Origin: WJLG01 sp964602485
GTDB lineage: Bacteria; Patescibacteriota; Patescibacteriia; Patescibacteriales; WJLG01
Assembly: GCA_964602485.1 (NCBI GenBank)
Contig: CAZRQU010000008.1
Span: 1-41,554, forward strand
DNA: 41,554 nt
Reading direction: 5' to 3'
A program made the translations under genes and the position numbers. This document shows positions 1 to 7,447 of this stretch, piece by piece (position 1 is the stretch's first letter; the number at the start of each line of letters is the position of its first letter). The notes below the pieces were generated by a model. That model saw nothing but the letters and a program-made list of their open reading frames with translations, was not told the origin of the DNA and did no database searches.

Positions 1-122
1 GATCCCCTCTTTCAGAGGGGTGGCGCGATAGCGCCGGGGTGTGTTATCGGTATATTTTTGAAAGCGGCCTTACATCCCCCTAACCCCCTTCAAAGGGGGA
101 ATAAAAAGATAGAAAGTACTTT
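1..122. repeat. GC-rich hairpin repeats at the window start
   Basis: No gene is seen here. Bases 3-20 form a CCCCTCT...AGAGGGG inverted repeat followed by a GGGGTGTG tail, a degenerate copy of the hairpin core found at 187-241. A second hairpin (CCCCCTAACCCCCTT with AAGGGGG) lies at about 76-100. Both resemble the GC-rich spacer hairpins seen elsewhere in the window. Confidence 0.6.
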
Positions 123-302
123 GCTATTTGTAATTTGCAATTTGGTATTTATTTAGAGTTTAGGATTTTGGTCATTTGAATTTAATCCCCTCTAGAGAGG
201 GGTGGACTGCTGTAGCGGAGCGAAAGCAGGACGGGGTGTGTTAGGGTTTAGAATTTAGGGTTTAGAATTTCACCCGTTATGCGTTATGAGTTATGAGTTA
301 TA
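123..302 (-). repeat. Composite heptamer element, copy 1
   Basis: On the plus strand this reads as consecutive 7-bp units (GCTATTT, GTAATTT, GCAATTT, GGTATTT, then TTTAGAG-type units), then a GC-rich core at 187-241 (CCCCTCTAGAGAGGGG stem and GGGGTGTG end), then TTTAGAA/TTTAGGG units at 247-267, then CGTTATG/AGTTATG units at 275-302. The 7-bp register holds through 247-302. The 55-bp core is identical to 28471-28525 and to the reverse complement of 31618-31672. The last units overlap the rsmA stop codon. Confidence 0.8.
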
Positions 303-1133
303 CGATAAGTGTTCATACAACAAAAGCCAATCCTCAATAGATAGGTCCTGAGGTCTTGATGATCCTTTCAGCCCGACCTCGGCCATTATGAGATCGACTT
401 CAGCCGGCTTTATCCGATATCCGGCTGCCAGATTGTTCCTAAGCATCTTCCTCTTGGCCGCAAACCCGAATTTTAATAATTGAAAAAGTTTTTTTTCATC
501 AAATCTTGATCTTTCATTCTTAATTCTTAATTTAACAACAGCGCTGTCTACTTTCGGTCTTGGCCAAAATAATTTTGACGGGACATCAAGAACTATCTCG
601 GCATCAGCGTAAAGCTGAACCGAGCAAGCCAATAAGCTCATCTTACCGGGACGAGCTGTTATCCTTTGAGCCACCTCTTTTTGCAACATCAAAACCATAG
701 AATCCGGCTTAAACTCGTTTTCCGACAAGAATTTGCGCAAAAAAACAGAAGTTATATTGTAAGGAAGGTTGGCAACGATCTTTAATTTAGAGTTTGCGGT
801 TTGGAATTTAGAGTTCAAGCCTATATCAAGTATGTTCTGATTTATCACTTCCACATTCTCCACTCCTTGACTTTTTATGGCATCTTTCAAAAAACCGGAC
901 AAAACATCGTCCAGTTCCACTGCTATGACCTTTTTAGCCTTTTCAGCTAATTTTGCGGTTAAGAACCCTAACCCTGGCCCAACTTCCAATATTGTATCTT
1001 TTTCGCTAATATCAGCTAATTCAACTATCTTGTCGTAAACCTTTTCCGAGATCAAGAAATTCTGCCCCTTACTCCTCCTGGGCTCAATGCCATAAAGCCG
1101 ACATATTTGTTTTGTCTTCTTAAAAAGATCCAT
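291..1133 (-). CDS. rsmA: 16S rRNA (adenine(1518)-N(6)/adenine(1519)-N(6))-dimethyltransferase RsmA/KsgA
   Basis: This SAM-dependent enzyme dimethylates two adjacent adenines in helix 45 of 16S rRNA during small-subunit maturation. The 280-aa product has the usual length. It shows the N-terminal GQNFL motif, the SAM-binding EVGPGLG motif near residues 50-56, the catalytic NLPY motif at 122-125, and the C-terminal RRKxLRNNL-like helix (AAKRKMLRNNL). Two segments look foreign: residues 106-118 and about 200-211 are encoded by 7-bp periodic DNA like that in the spacers. The last residues and the stop codon lie inside a heptamer array. It is followed by no gene in the window; the MFS gene is 51 bp upstream. 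Confidence 0.96.
   Translation of the reverse strand: MDLFKKTKQICRLYGIEPRRSKGQNFLISEKVYDKIVELADISEKDTILEVGPGLGFLTAKLAEKAKKVIAVELDDVLSGFLKDAIKSQGVENVEVINQNILDIGLNSKFQTANSKLKIVANLPYNITSVFLRKFLSENEFKPDSMVLMLQKEVAQRITARPGKMSLLACSVQLYADAEIVLDVPSKLFWPRPKVDSAVVKLRIKNERSRFDEKKLFQLLKFGFAAKRKMLRNNLAAGYRIKPAEVDLIMAEVGLKGSSRPQDLSIEDWLLLYEHLSYNS
502..536. repeat. Heptamer-like array inside rsmA (second site)
   Basis: On the plus strand the sequence reads AATCTTG, ATCTTTC, ATTCTTA, ATTCTTA, ATTTAAC in a constant 7-bp register. It encodes roughly residues 200-211 of RsmA, in the variable loop before the C-terminal helices. It is weaker than the site at 784-818 and could be chance in an A+T-rich coding segment. 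Confidence 0.45.
784..818. repeat. Heptamer array inside rsmA
   Basis: On the plus strand the units are AATTTAG, AGTTTGC, GGTTTGG, AATTTAG, AGTTCAA, the same family as the TTTAGAG/TTTAGGA spacer arrays. It encodes residues 106-117 of RsmA, a low-complexity NSKFQTANSKLK stretch just before the catalytic NLPY motif, where related enzymes have a short loop. Confidence 0.7.
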
Positions 1134-1184
1134 AATTACAAATTACAATTTTTATCTTCTTGCATTTTGCAAATTGAACTTTGA

Positions 1185-2429
1185 TCATCCTATTTGCTCC
1201 CTTATCCTTGCGTCATCCTTGACCTTAGGTATAAGGAAATTCATAAATAAAGTCGAGATCGCCCCCAAGATAAAGGTCCACTGAATGCCCAACTTAGGGG
1301 CTATCAACATAACCAAGAAGAAGCCCACGGCCGAACCGAAATTAAGGGCCATCTCTCTAACAACAGTATATTCATCCACAAAATGGCCTTCATCGGCCGC
1401 TTTCTCGTAATACAGGGCATCAAAAGGGGCTCGAGTGAATATTCTGGCTATATTATGATAGGTGGAGACCACGAATATCTGGAAAGCTGTCTGGATGAAT
1501 ATCTTGATCAGCCAACCAATGGAATAAAAGATGATCCCAACCCTTAATATCTTATCTCTCTTGCCGGCGTCGCCAAAACGACCGACAGTGAACTGAAGAG
1601 CTATGGAAACCAAAACTATCAATGATGACAAGGCTCCGACTTGCAAATGATTACCCTGCAAAAGTTCAAAAAGGAATATCGGCCAAATAACTATATTTAT
1701 TATATACTCTATTCCGTCGCCGAAGTAAGCCAAAACAGTGGATCTTCTCTTTTTGGAAAATATTTCCTTCAAAGTCTTTTTGTAATTCCAGCTGAATTTC
1801 TCATCAGTGGCCGGCATGGCTACCAAGGGCACAGCCGAAGCAAAATATATAATTATAGAAAGGACAAAAAGCACATTATAATCAAAAGTAAAGATTATCC
1901 AACCGGCGATCACCGGCATCACTGCCTTCAAGAACATCAAGCTGGCTTCAAGTAAACAAAGCTGCCTGACCCGATTCTTCTTGTCTGTGAATTTGGCAAA
2001 ATCAGTATGAAAAGGAACCCAATATATCAATCGACGAGCGTTTAAGAAAAATAAAGAGAAAGAGAAGAAAAGAGCGGCTGCCTGAAAATGGCTCAAGCCC
2101 GAAGGCAGATCATTTTCCAGCATAAACCATTTATTGGCCAGATAGAAAACCACGAAATAAAGGACTATCCACAAAGTACTGACTATCATAGACCTCTTTA
2201 TACCTATCTTGTTCAAAGCCAACTTAGCTCCGAACGGTAAAAGAAGGACATAAAGCATCCTGTCTATTATGTAATAGATCATCACTGTCCGAATATTTCC
2301 GTCGAACAATTGAAAAAGAAAAATGGGGAGGAATAGCCCCATCATGGCCAATGATATCCTGCCGATCGTCCGAGAAGTATAAATAGACATGAATCCGGCC
2401 GAAACTTTACCGTCGAAATACTTGCGCAT
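1185..2429 (-). CDS. Major facilitator superfamily transporter, substrate unknown
   Basis: A 414-aa integral membrane protein with about twelve hydrophobic segments, the usual MFS length. Charged loops such as GAKLALNKIGIKRS (near residues 67-80) and GRFGDAGKRDKIL (near 285-297) sit after TM2 and TM8, where the MFS loop motif GxxxDrxGrR falls, although the match is loose. No substrate-specific signature is recognisable. It is co-directional with rsmA (51-bp gap) and lies 143 bp downstream of leuS. The stop codon at 1185-1187 falls in a heptamer array (TTGCATT, TTGCAAA, TTGAACT, TTGATCA). Family assignment is fairly secure; function is not. Confidence 0.75.
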   Translation of the reverse strand: MRKYFDGKVSAGFMSIYTSRTIGRISLAMMGLFLPIFLFQLFDGNIRTVMIYYIIDRMLYVLLLPFGAKLALNKIGIKRSMIVSTLWIVLYFVVFYLANKWFMLENDLPSGLSHFQAAALFFSFSLFFLNARRLIYWVPFHTDFAKFTDKKNRVRQLCLLEASLMFLKAVMPVIAGWIIFTFDYNVLFVLSIIIYFASAVPLVAMPATDEKFSWNYKKTLKEIFSKKRRSTVLAYFGDGIEYIINIVIWPIFLFELLQGNHLQVGALSSLIVLVSIALQFTVGRFGDAGKRDKILRVGIIFYSIGWLIKIFIQTAFQIFVVSTYHNIARIFTRAPFDALYYEKAADEGHFVDEYTVVREMALNFGSAVGFFLVMLIAPKLGIQWTFILGAISTLFMNFLIPKVKDDARIREQIG

Positions 2430-2435
2430 TCTAAA

Positions 2436-2584
2436 TTTTTAATTTGAAATTTGAAATTTGAAAACAATTTTTAATCTCTAAATGTTTTAATTGCAGATCA
2501 AACAAAAAAGTTCTTTAAAAATTAAAATATTTCAAATTGTTTAAAAATCTTAAATTACAAATTTTAAATTAACTATTTAATAAC
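2436..2584. repeat. A+T-rich heptamer spacer (TTTGAAA)n between leuS and the MFS gene
   Basis: Three perfect TTTGAAA units occupy 2443-2463, followed by degenerate A+T-rich sequence. Near the leuS end the register reappears (ACAAATT 2557-2563, TTAAATT 2564-2570, AACTATT 2571-2577) and contains the leuS stop codon at 2573-2575. The same (GAAATTT)n unit occurs at about 30005-30032. Confidence 0.7.
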
Positions 2585-5236
2585 GATGTTGACCAATTTC
2601 CCGGGCACGAATATCTCTTTCACCACTTCTTTGCCTTTTAGCCACTTTTTGACCTTCTCGCTTTCATGGGCCAACTTCTTGGCTTCTTCTTCTGATATAT
2701 CAGCTGTCACTTTGGCAGTATCGCGCACCTTGCCATTTATCTGCAAAACCAGCTCTATTTCCTCGTCTTTGGCCAATTCCGGATCGTATTCCGGCCACTT
2801 TTCCTTGAATATGCTTTCTTTATGGCCCAGCTTCTCCCAGATCTCTTCGGCTAAATGCGGAGCGAACGGTGATAGTATTATCAAAAACTTCTCAAAAGCC
2901 CCTTGATCAATGCCTGTTTCCATGGCTTTATTGATGAATATCATCATTTGGGAAATGGCGGTATTGAATTTGAAATTCTCTATATCCTCGCCAACCTTCT
3001 TGATAGTCTTATGTAAAAGAGAGGTTATATCATTTTTGCCATTTGCCACTTGCCATTCGCTATCTGATAGGGCCCAGATCCTGTCTAAGAATTTCCTGGC
3101 GCCCATAAGCCCGCTGGTGCTCCAGGCGCAGGGCTGATCAAAAGGCCCCATGAACATCTCGTAGACGCGCAAAGCGTCGGCTCCGTGCTTTTCAACTATG
3201 TCATCCGGATTGATGACATTGCCCCAGCGTTTGCTCATCTTGCGCCCGTCCTCAGCCTGTATCACGCCAACATGCTGCAAACGAGTGAACGGCTCCTCAT
3301 AATTAACGACACCGATATCATAAAGGAACTTATGCCAGAAACGAGCATAGATAAGATGCCGGGTGGCGTGTTCAGCCCCGCCGACATAGAAGTCCACCGG
3401 CGACCAATGATCTTCTTTTTCTTTATCAACCAAGGCTTGGTCATTCTTCGGGTCCATATAGCGCAGATAGTACCAGCTTGATCCGGCCCATTGTGGCATG
3501 GTATTGGTCTCGCGCTTTGCCTCTCCTCCGCAGCGAGGACAGGTGGTATTCACCCACTCCTCTATTTTAGCCAAAGGCGATTCCCCGGTTCCGCTTGGCT
3601 CGTAATGTTCCACTTCCGGTAATTTGACCGGTAACTGATCTTCCGGTACCGGCACGGTCCCGCATTTGTCGCAATGGATCATCGGGATCGGCTCGCCCCA
3701 ATATCTCTGCCTGGAAAAAACCCAATCTTTAAGCTTGTAATTGACCTTTTTTTCACCTAGTCCTTTTTCCGCAAGCCACTTGATCATCCTTTTCTTGGCC
3801 TCATCGGTCGGCAAACCATCAAGAAGATCAGAGTTAACATTCACGCCTGACCCAGCATAACACATTCCTCCATTAGTCTCTTGTAACTTTTTTTCTATAT
3901 CTTTAGGATTTTCACTTGCTAAAATCGTTTTACTTTCATTTTTATCATTAAAATAAATAAATTCGTCCGGAATAACCACATACCTTATTTGCACTTTGCA
4001 CTTTGCACTTTGCACTTTGTTATATTTGTTCGCGAACTCAAAATCCCTTTCATCGTGCGCCGGCACAGCCATAATGGCACCGGTTCCATAGTTGGGTAAA
4101 ACATAATCAGCCACGAATATCGGCACTTCTTCGCCATTGGCCGGATTGACCGCTGTGATCCCATCAATTCTGACCCCGGTCTTGTCCTTGTTCAGATCCG
4201 TCCTCTCCAGATCCGATTTCTTTTTGGAATTTTCAATGTATTTCTCTACCTCCGGCCAATTTGTGATTTGCTCTTTATAATTTGCGATCTGTGGATGTTC
4301 AGGCGCCACCACGCAATAAGTACAACCGAACAAAGTATCCGGCCTGGTCGTAAACACCTTTATTTTGTCAACTCGAGCATCCATGAGAGAACCTTTTCCT
4401 TTGTCATCCTGAGCGTCAGCGAAGGATCTGTTTGGGTCCTGCGGGCTCTTACCATAAACACCTTGTTCGTCCGTTTTGGGCAAAGACAGATTCTTCACTT
4501 CGCTATCGCTCCGTTCAGAATGACAAATAAGAGAAAAGTTTATTTCCGCCCCTTCGCTCTTACCGATCCAATTCCTCTGCATCTCTTTGATGGAATCCTC
4601 CCAGCCGTCCAATTTGTCCAGATCCTCAAGCAATCTATCGGCGTAATCGGTTATCTTAAGCACCCATTGGCGCATTGGTTTTCTCTCTATCTCTGAACCG
4701 CAACGCTCGCACTTGCCGTCTTCCAGATCCTCCTGAGCCAAACCGGTCTGGCAACCGGGACACCAATTGATCGGTTCATAAGATTGATAGGCCAGCCCTT
4801 TTTCGTGCATCTTTAAAAAAGTCCATTGAGTCCATTTATAATAATCCGGATCAGTGGTTTTTATCTCTCTATCCCAATCATAAGTAAAGCCGATCTTTTT
4901 AAGCTGACTTTTATAGTTTGCGATATTCTCATCCGTGGACTTTCTGGGATGAGTCTTGGTCTTAAGCGCATAATTCTCAGCTGGCAGGCCGAAAGCATCC
5001 CAGCCCATTGGATGAAGCACATTGAAACCGGCCAACATCTTCATTCTGGCCAAGATGTCAGTGGCTATATAACCCTTGGGGTGGCCGACATGAAGCCCAG
5101 CTCCGGACGGATAAGGAAACATGTCCAAAACATAATATTTCGGCTTTTCCCCATCTATTTTCACCTTATAAAGTTCCTTTTGTTTCCATTTTGACTGCCA
5201 TTTAGGATCTATTTTATTGTGGTCGTATTTATCCAT
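2573..5236 (-). CDS. leuS: Leucine--tRNA ligase, with two in-frame repeat insertions
   Basis: Class Ia synthetase charging tRNA-Leu. The 887-aa product has the HVGH signature at residues 49-52, a KMSK loop at 666-669, the first Cys4 zinc knuckle (CPGC and CERC), a second CDKC/CPRC pair, and a CP1 editing domain with the threonine-rich TTRPDT motif and GTGAIMAVPAHDERD. Two segments do not belong to the family: residues about 237-279 are encoded by a 126-bp palindromic repeat (4401-4526), and residues 407-416 by (GCACTTT)4 (3991-4018). Both keep the frame and both lie in the CP1 region. All catalytic motifs remain, so the enzyme is probably active. A good promoter lies upstream at 5291-5319. 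Confidence 0.97.
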   Translation of the reverse strand: MDKYDHNKIDPKWQSKWKQKELYKVKIDGEKPKYYVLDMFPYPSGAGLHVGHPKGYIATDILARMKMLAGFNVLHPMGWDAFGLPAENYALKTKTHPRKSTDENIANYKSQLKKIGFTYDWDREIKTTDPDYYKWTQWTFLKMHEKGLAYQSYEPINWCPGCQTGLAQEDLEDGKCERCGSEIERKPMRQWVLKITDYADRLLEDLDKLDGWEDSIKEMQRNWIGKSEGAEINFSLICHSERSDSEVKNLSLPKTDEQGVYGKSPQDPNRSFADAQDDKGKGSLMDARVDKIKVFTTRPDTLFGCTYCVVAPEHPQIANYKEQITNWPEVEKYIENSKKKSDLERTDLNKDKTGVRIDGITAVNPANGEEVPIFVADYVLPNYGTGAIMAVPAHDERDFEFANKYNKVQSAKCKVQIRYVVIPDEFIYFNDKNESKTILASENPKDIEKKLQETNGGMCYAGSGVNVNSDLLDGLPTDEAKKRMIKWLAEKGLGEKKVNYKLKDWVFSRQRYWGEPIPMIHCDKCGTVPVPEDQLPVKLPEVEHYEPSGTGESPLAKIEEWVNTTCPRCGGEAKRETNTMPQWAGSSWYYLRYMDPKNDQALVDKEKEDHWSPVDFYVGGAEHATRHLIYARFWHKFLYDIGVVNYEEPFTRLQHVGVIQAEDGRKMSKRWGNVINPDDIVEKHGADALRVYEMFMGPFDQPCAWSTSGLMGARKFLDRIWALSDSEWQVANGKNDITSLLHKTIKKVGEDIENFKFNTAISQMMIFINKAMETGIDQGAFEKFLIILSPFAPHLAEEIWEKLGHKESIFKEKWPEYDPELAKDEEIELVLQINGKVRDTAKVTADISEEEAKKLAHESEKVKKWLKGKEVVKEIFVPGKLVNIVIK
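3991..4018. repeat. (GCACTTT)4 perfect heptamer array inside leuS
   Basis: Four exact tandem copies of a 7-bp unit lie inside the coding sequence. Because 7 is not a multiple of 3, successive copies are read in rotating frames and give the KVQSAKCKVQ-like peptide at residues 407-416, between FANKYN and IRYVVIP in the editing domain. The unit belongs to the same 7-bp class as the spacer arrays. Confidence 0.9.
4401..4526. repeat. 126-bp palindromic element inserted in frame in leuS
   Basis: The ends are TTGTCATCCTGA and TCAGAATGACAA, inverted copies differing at one base, with inner arms GCGAAGGATCT and AGATTCTTCACTTCGC. Read on the leuS strand it gives CHSERSDSEVKNL at one end and SFADAQDD at the other. 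Its 126 bp equal 42 codons, so frame is kept. Related half-sites (AGATCCTTCG...AAGGATGACA) occur in spacers at 9403-9435, 41222-41255 and 41393-41424. It resembles MITE-like or Rickettsia-palindromic-element-like repeats; no transposase is present. Confidence 0.85.
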
Positions 5237-5290
5237 ATATAAAGGAAAATATTAAAAAATTAGGCGACAACTCCCCTTTTTTATAATTAT

Positions 5291-5319
5291 ATAATACCCA
5301 AAAAAACCTAATCTTGCAA
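5291..5319 (-). promoter_or_regulatory. Predicted sigma-70-type promoter for leuS
   Basis: On the minus strand a TTGCAA box (5314-5319) is followed after exactly 17 bp by TATTAT (5291-5296), overlapping a TATAAT-like string. It lies about 55 bp upstream of the leuS start and immediately after the terminator of the upstream gene. Confidence 0.5.
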
Positions 5320-5356
5320 ATAAAAACCGCGAATTCCGTCTTTTGGTATCCGCGGT
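5316..5356 (-). terminator. Rho-independent terminator after the CHAP-domain gene
   Basis: On the minus strand an ACCGCGGAT arm pairs with ATTCGCGGT (one mismatch in nine) around an 11-13 nt loop, followed by TTTTTATTT. It starts 12 bp past the stop codon of the CHAP gene at 5368. Confidence 0.7.
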
Positions 5357-5367
5357 GTTAAAAACTA

Positions 5368-7275
5368 TCACTTAGAAACATTGAGCAGCCTCCTTTCCGG
5401 CTTTTTCATTTTAACAATGAATACGCCTTTAGATAAGTGGCTCTCATGTCTAGTGATCTTGCGGCCTAAGAGGTCGTAGTACTGCCGGGGTTCCGGCCTT
5501 TTCGGAAAAGCTTGTCTTGAAGATCGAGAAACAGAGACAGGCAAAGCTATGATGTCATAGCTTGTTTCAGCTACCTTTAGACTGTCTTGGCCTTCGTCAA
5601 GCAGTTTGACAAAGAAAAGGACCTTGATCTTTACTCTTGGCCTGTCAAGGTCGGAAATGAAAGCTCTGTCTTGAAGAAGATCTTTGTTCACACAATCTTT
5701 GGTTATCTCTTCCTCTCCGTTAACACCGTCCCAATCCTTTCCCGAGGGCCAACTCCACCAAAGAACATTATTGCGATAGATATCTGCCCGAAGCTGATAT
5801 CTTCCTTTTACGTTCTTGGCTTGGCAAAGATAGTAGATATCCTTAGTGTCCTCTGTCACTTCCGTTAATGTATCCTCGCGGATAAAGCACCAGCTGTTGG
5901 CCGTGTCATACTGGTAACCGCTAGATATCACCACCGAGCCTTTAAGGTTGGCTGGCAAAGGGTCGGACTCGGGCTCAGGATCGGGGTTCGGCTCGGGTTC
6001 GGGGTCGGGTTCTACCACTACTTGCGTATCAGGTGGGTCCGGATCGCTTATTACAACCTGAGTGTCCGGTGGATCGGATGCTGTATCAGGCTGATCAATA
6101 ATGATGCTCGGTTCAGCGGGCTGATAATTGCCTTCAGTTATCACAGCCAGAAACTGAGAACCATAAACCCTTCTGCCGAAGTCATCATGAAAAACAAACT
6201 GATACACTCCGGGTTTGATGAACCACCTACCTGTCGGAACACCAACCCCTGCCAAAGGCCAAGGAATATCATTTTGAAGTGTTGACCCCTGAATATACCA
6301 TTGTCCAGAAGCTGGAGACTCACAGCGATCAATACTGAATTCACCAACTGCGAATTCTTGAACCTCTATTCCTTCTTTCCAAACGAGGGTTCTTCTTTCG
6401 TTGTTGTAGTACGAACCATTTTTACGCCTTTTGAACTTCTGAACAGTTATTTGATCTCCAGGCCTTACCGGGTCAGAGGAGTTGTTAAACGGACTGTTGG
6501 AAAAGCCCAATTCCTCTTCCCAAGTGATCGGCACACCAAATCGATATGGACCGTCGTTCTCTTTGTAGTAGCCGTAGAATCCGGAAGCTAAAAGATAGGC
6601 AGTAGCTGGTTCGCTAAAGTCATTGAGGATCAGGACAGATCTGGCATCGGTCCCAAAATGGTCGGAGCTAACATCGCCCAGAAAATCTTGAGCCAGAACG
6701 GAAAAAGATGCATCCGCCCTGCCTCGCCATTCATGGACAAAAACTCCTCCGCCATTATCTACCGGCCAACCAATCTTGGGCGAGAACCATTTATGGCTTT
6801 TTATGAAAGCCTGACTGGTGCCGTCGGGATGGAAACCGTCAGAGAAAAAACCAGAAGGGCATGCCCATCCCTGCACAGGGTAACTTGAACTAAATGAACT
6901 AACTGTATAGCGACCGTTAGTTTTAGTAATATCTAGCTTTACTATAGTATTGTCAGCTCTATTAGTTCTGTTCTGGTCGATCATCTTAATGTAACCATTC
7001 TCAAGATCAACCTCGGCGATGATCCCCACATGACCATAGCTATTACCCCTAAAACACAAAATCTGATCTGGTGTTGGCGGGACAGATCCTCCGTTAGCAT
7101 AAGTTCCAAAACCGATGCTTGATAAATTATTAAAATAACTTATAGCATTGCCGGTTATGGTTATTGGGTTTTCAATGTAGTTGCTATAAAATCTTTTCAT
7201 ATAAGCAACACATTGGTATTTCCCCGATCCGGTTCCGGTGCACTTGCCCGCAAGTCCGTTTGAATAAGAAAACAC
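5368..7275 (-). CDS. Secreted CHAP-domain (cysteine peptidase/amidase) protein; N-terminus separated by a frameshift
   Basis: The 635-aa frame opens at a GTG that is probably not the real start. Residues 1-140 look like a CHAP domain, a cysteine amidase or peptidase fold that usually cuts peptidoglycan: the catalytic Cys fits YQCVAY (near residues 20-25) and the His fits YGHVGII (near 100-106). The middle has WxxxGxDGxxHPDG-like and beta-rich segments. A Pro/Asp/Glu-rich linker with repeated DPPDTQVV follows. The last 40 residues (YYDLLGRKI...GVFIVKM...LLNV) resemble a type IX secretion sorting domain. Upstream in another frame lies an ATG with an AGGAGT ribosome site and a hydrophobic signal peptide (see 7276-7378), so the intact gene probably spans 5368-7378. 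Confidence 0.8.
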   Translation of the reverse strand: MFSYSNGLAGKCTGTGSGKYQCVAYMKRFYSNYIENPITITGNAISYFNNLSSIGFGTYANGGSVPPTPDQILCFRGNSYGHVGIIAEVDLENGYIKMIDQNRTNRADNTIVKLDITKTNGRYTVSSFSSSYPVQGWACPSGFFSDGFHPDGTSQAFIKSHKWFSPKIGWPVDNGGGVFVHEWRGRADASFSVLAQDFLGDVSSDHFGTDARSVLILNDFSEPATAYLLASGFYGYYKENDGPYRFGVPITWEEELGFSNSPFNNSSDPVRPGDQITVQKFKRRKNGSYYNNERRTLVWKEGIEVQEFAVGEFSIDRCESPASGQWYIQGSTLQNDIPWPLAGVGVPTGRWFIKPGVYQFVFHDDFGRRVYGSQFLAVITEGNYQPAEPSIIIDQPDTASDPPDTQVVISDPDPPDTQVVVEPDPEPEPNPDPEPESDPLPANLKGSVVISSGYQYDTANSWCFIREDTLTEVTEDTKDIYYLCQAKNVKGRYQLRADIYRNNVLWWSWPSGKDWDGVNGEEEITKDCVNKDLLQDRAFISDLDRPRVKIKVLFFVKLLDEGQDSLKVAETSYDIIALPVSVSRSSRQAFPKRPEPRQYYDLLGRKITRHESHLSKGVFIVKMKKPERRLLNVSK

Positions 7276-7378
7276 TCCTTTATACGAAGATAAAACTTCT
7301 CCGTAATTTCCCTCACATTGTCCAAGCGACTCAAAAAAAAAGAAAAAATAACAGAATTAAACAAAAAAACTTTTTCAT
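7276..7378 (-). other. Displaced start, signal peptide and T9 frameshift site of the CHAP gene
   Basis: An ATG at 7378 is preceded by AGGAGT at good spacing, one of the few clear Shine-Dalgarno sites in the window. It encodes MKKFFCLILLFFLFF and then TGA. The coding strand has a run of nine T (plus-strand A9 at 7333-7341). With eight T the frame would continue through ESLGQCEGNYGEV into the CHAP frame, giving an intact signal peptide. The shift is either a sequencing/assembly error or a real slippage site. Confidence 0.8.
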
Positions 7379-7447
7379 TATTGACTCCTTTTTCAGTGTT
7401 TAAAACATTTGTTCAATTTATCTCATTGTTAATGTGCTATTTTTATT

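Noticed and set aside
4268..4696. Plus-strand open frame of 142 codons opposite leuS
   Set aside because: It is antisense to a well-conserved gene and the palindromic insert, and its product has no recognisable domain.
7276..7378. UGA recoding as an explanation for the TGA in the CHAP leader
   Set aside because: prfB is present, TGA ends other genes here, and the leader is in a different frame from the CHAP domain, so readthrough would not join them.
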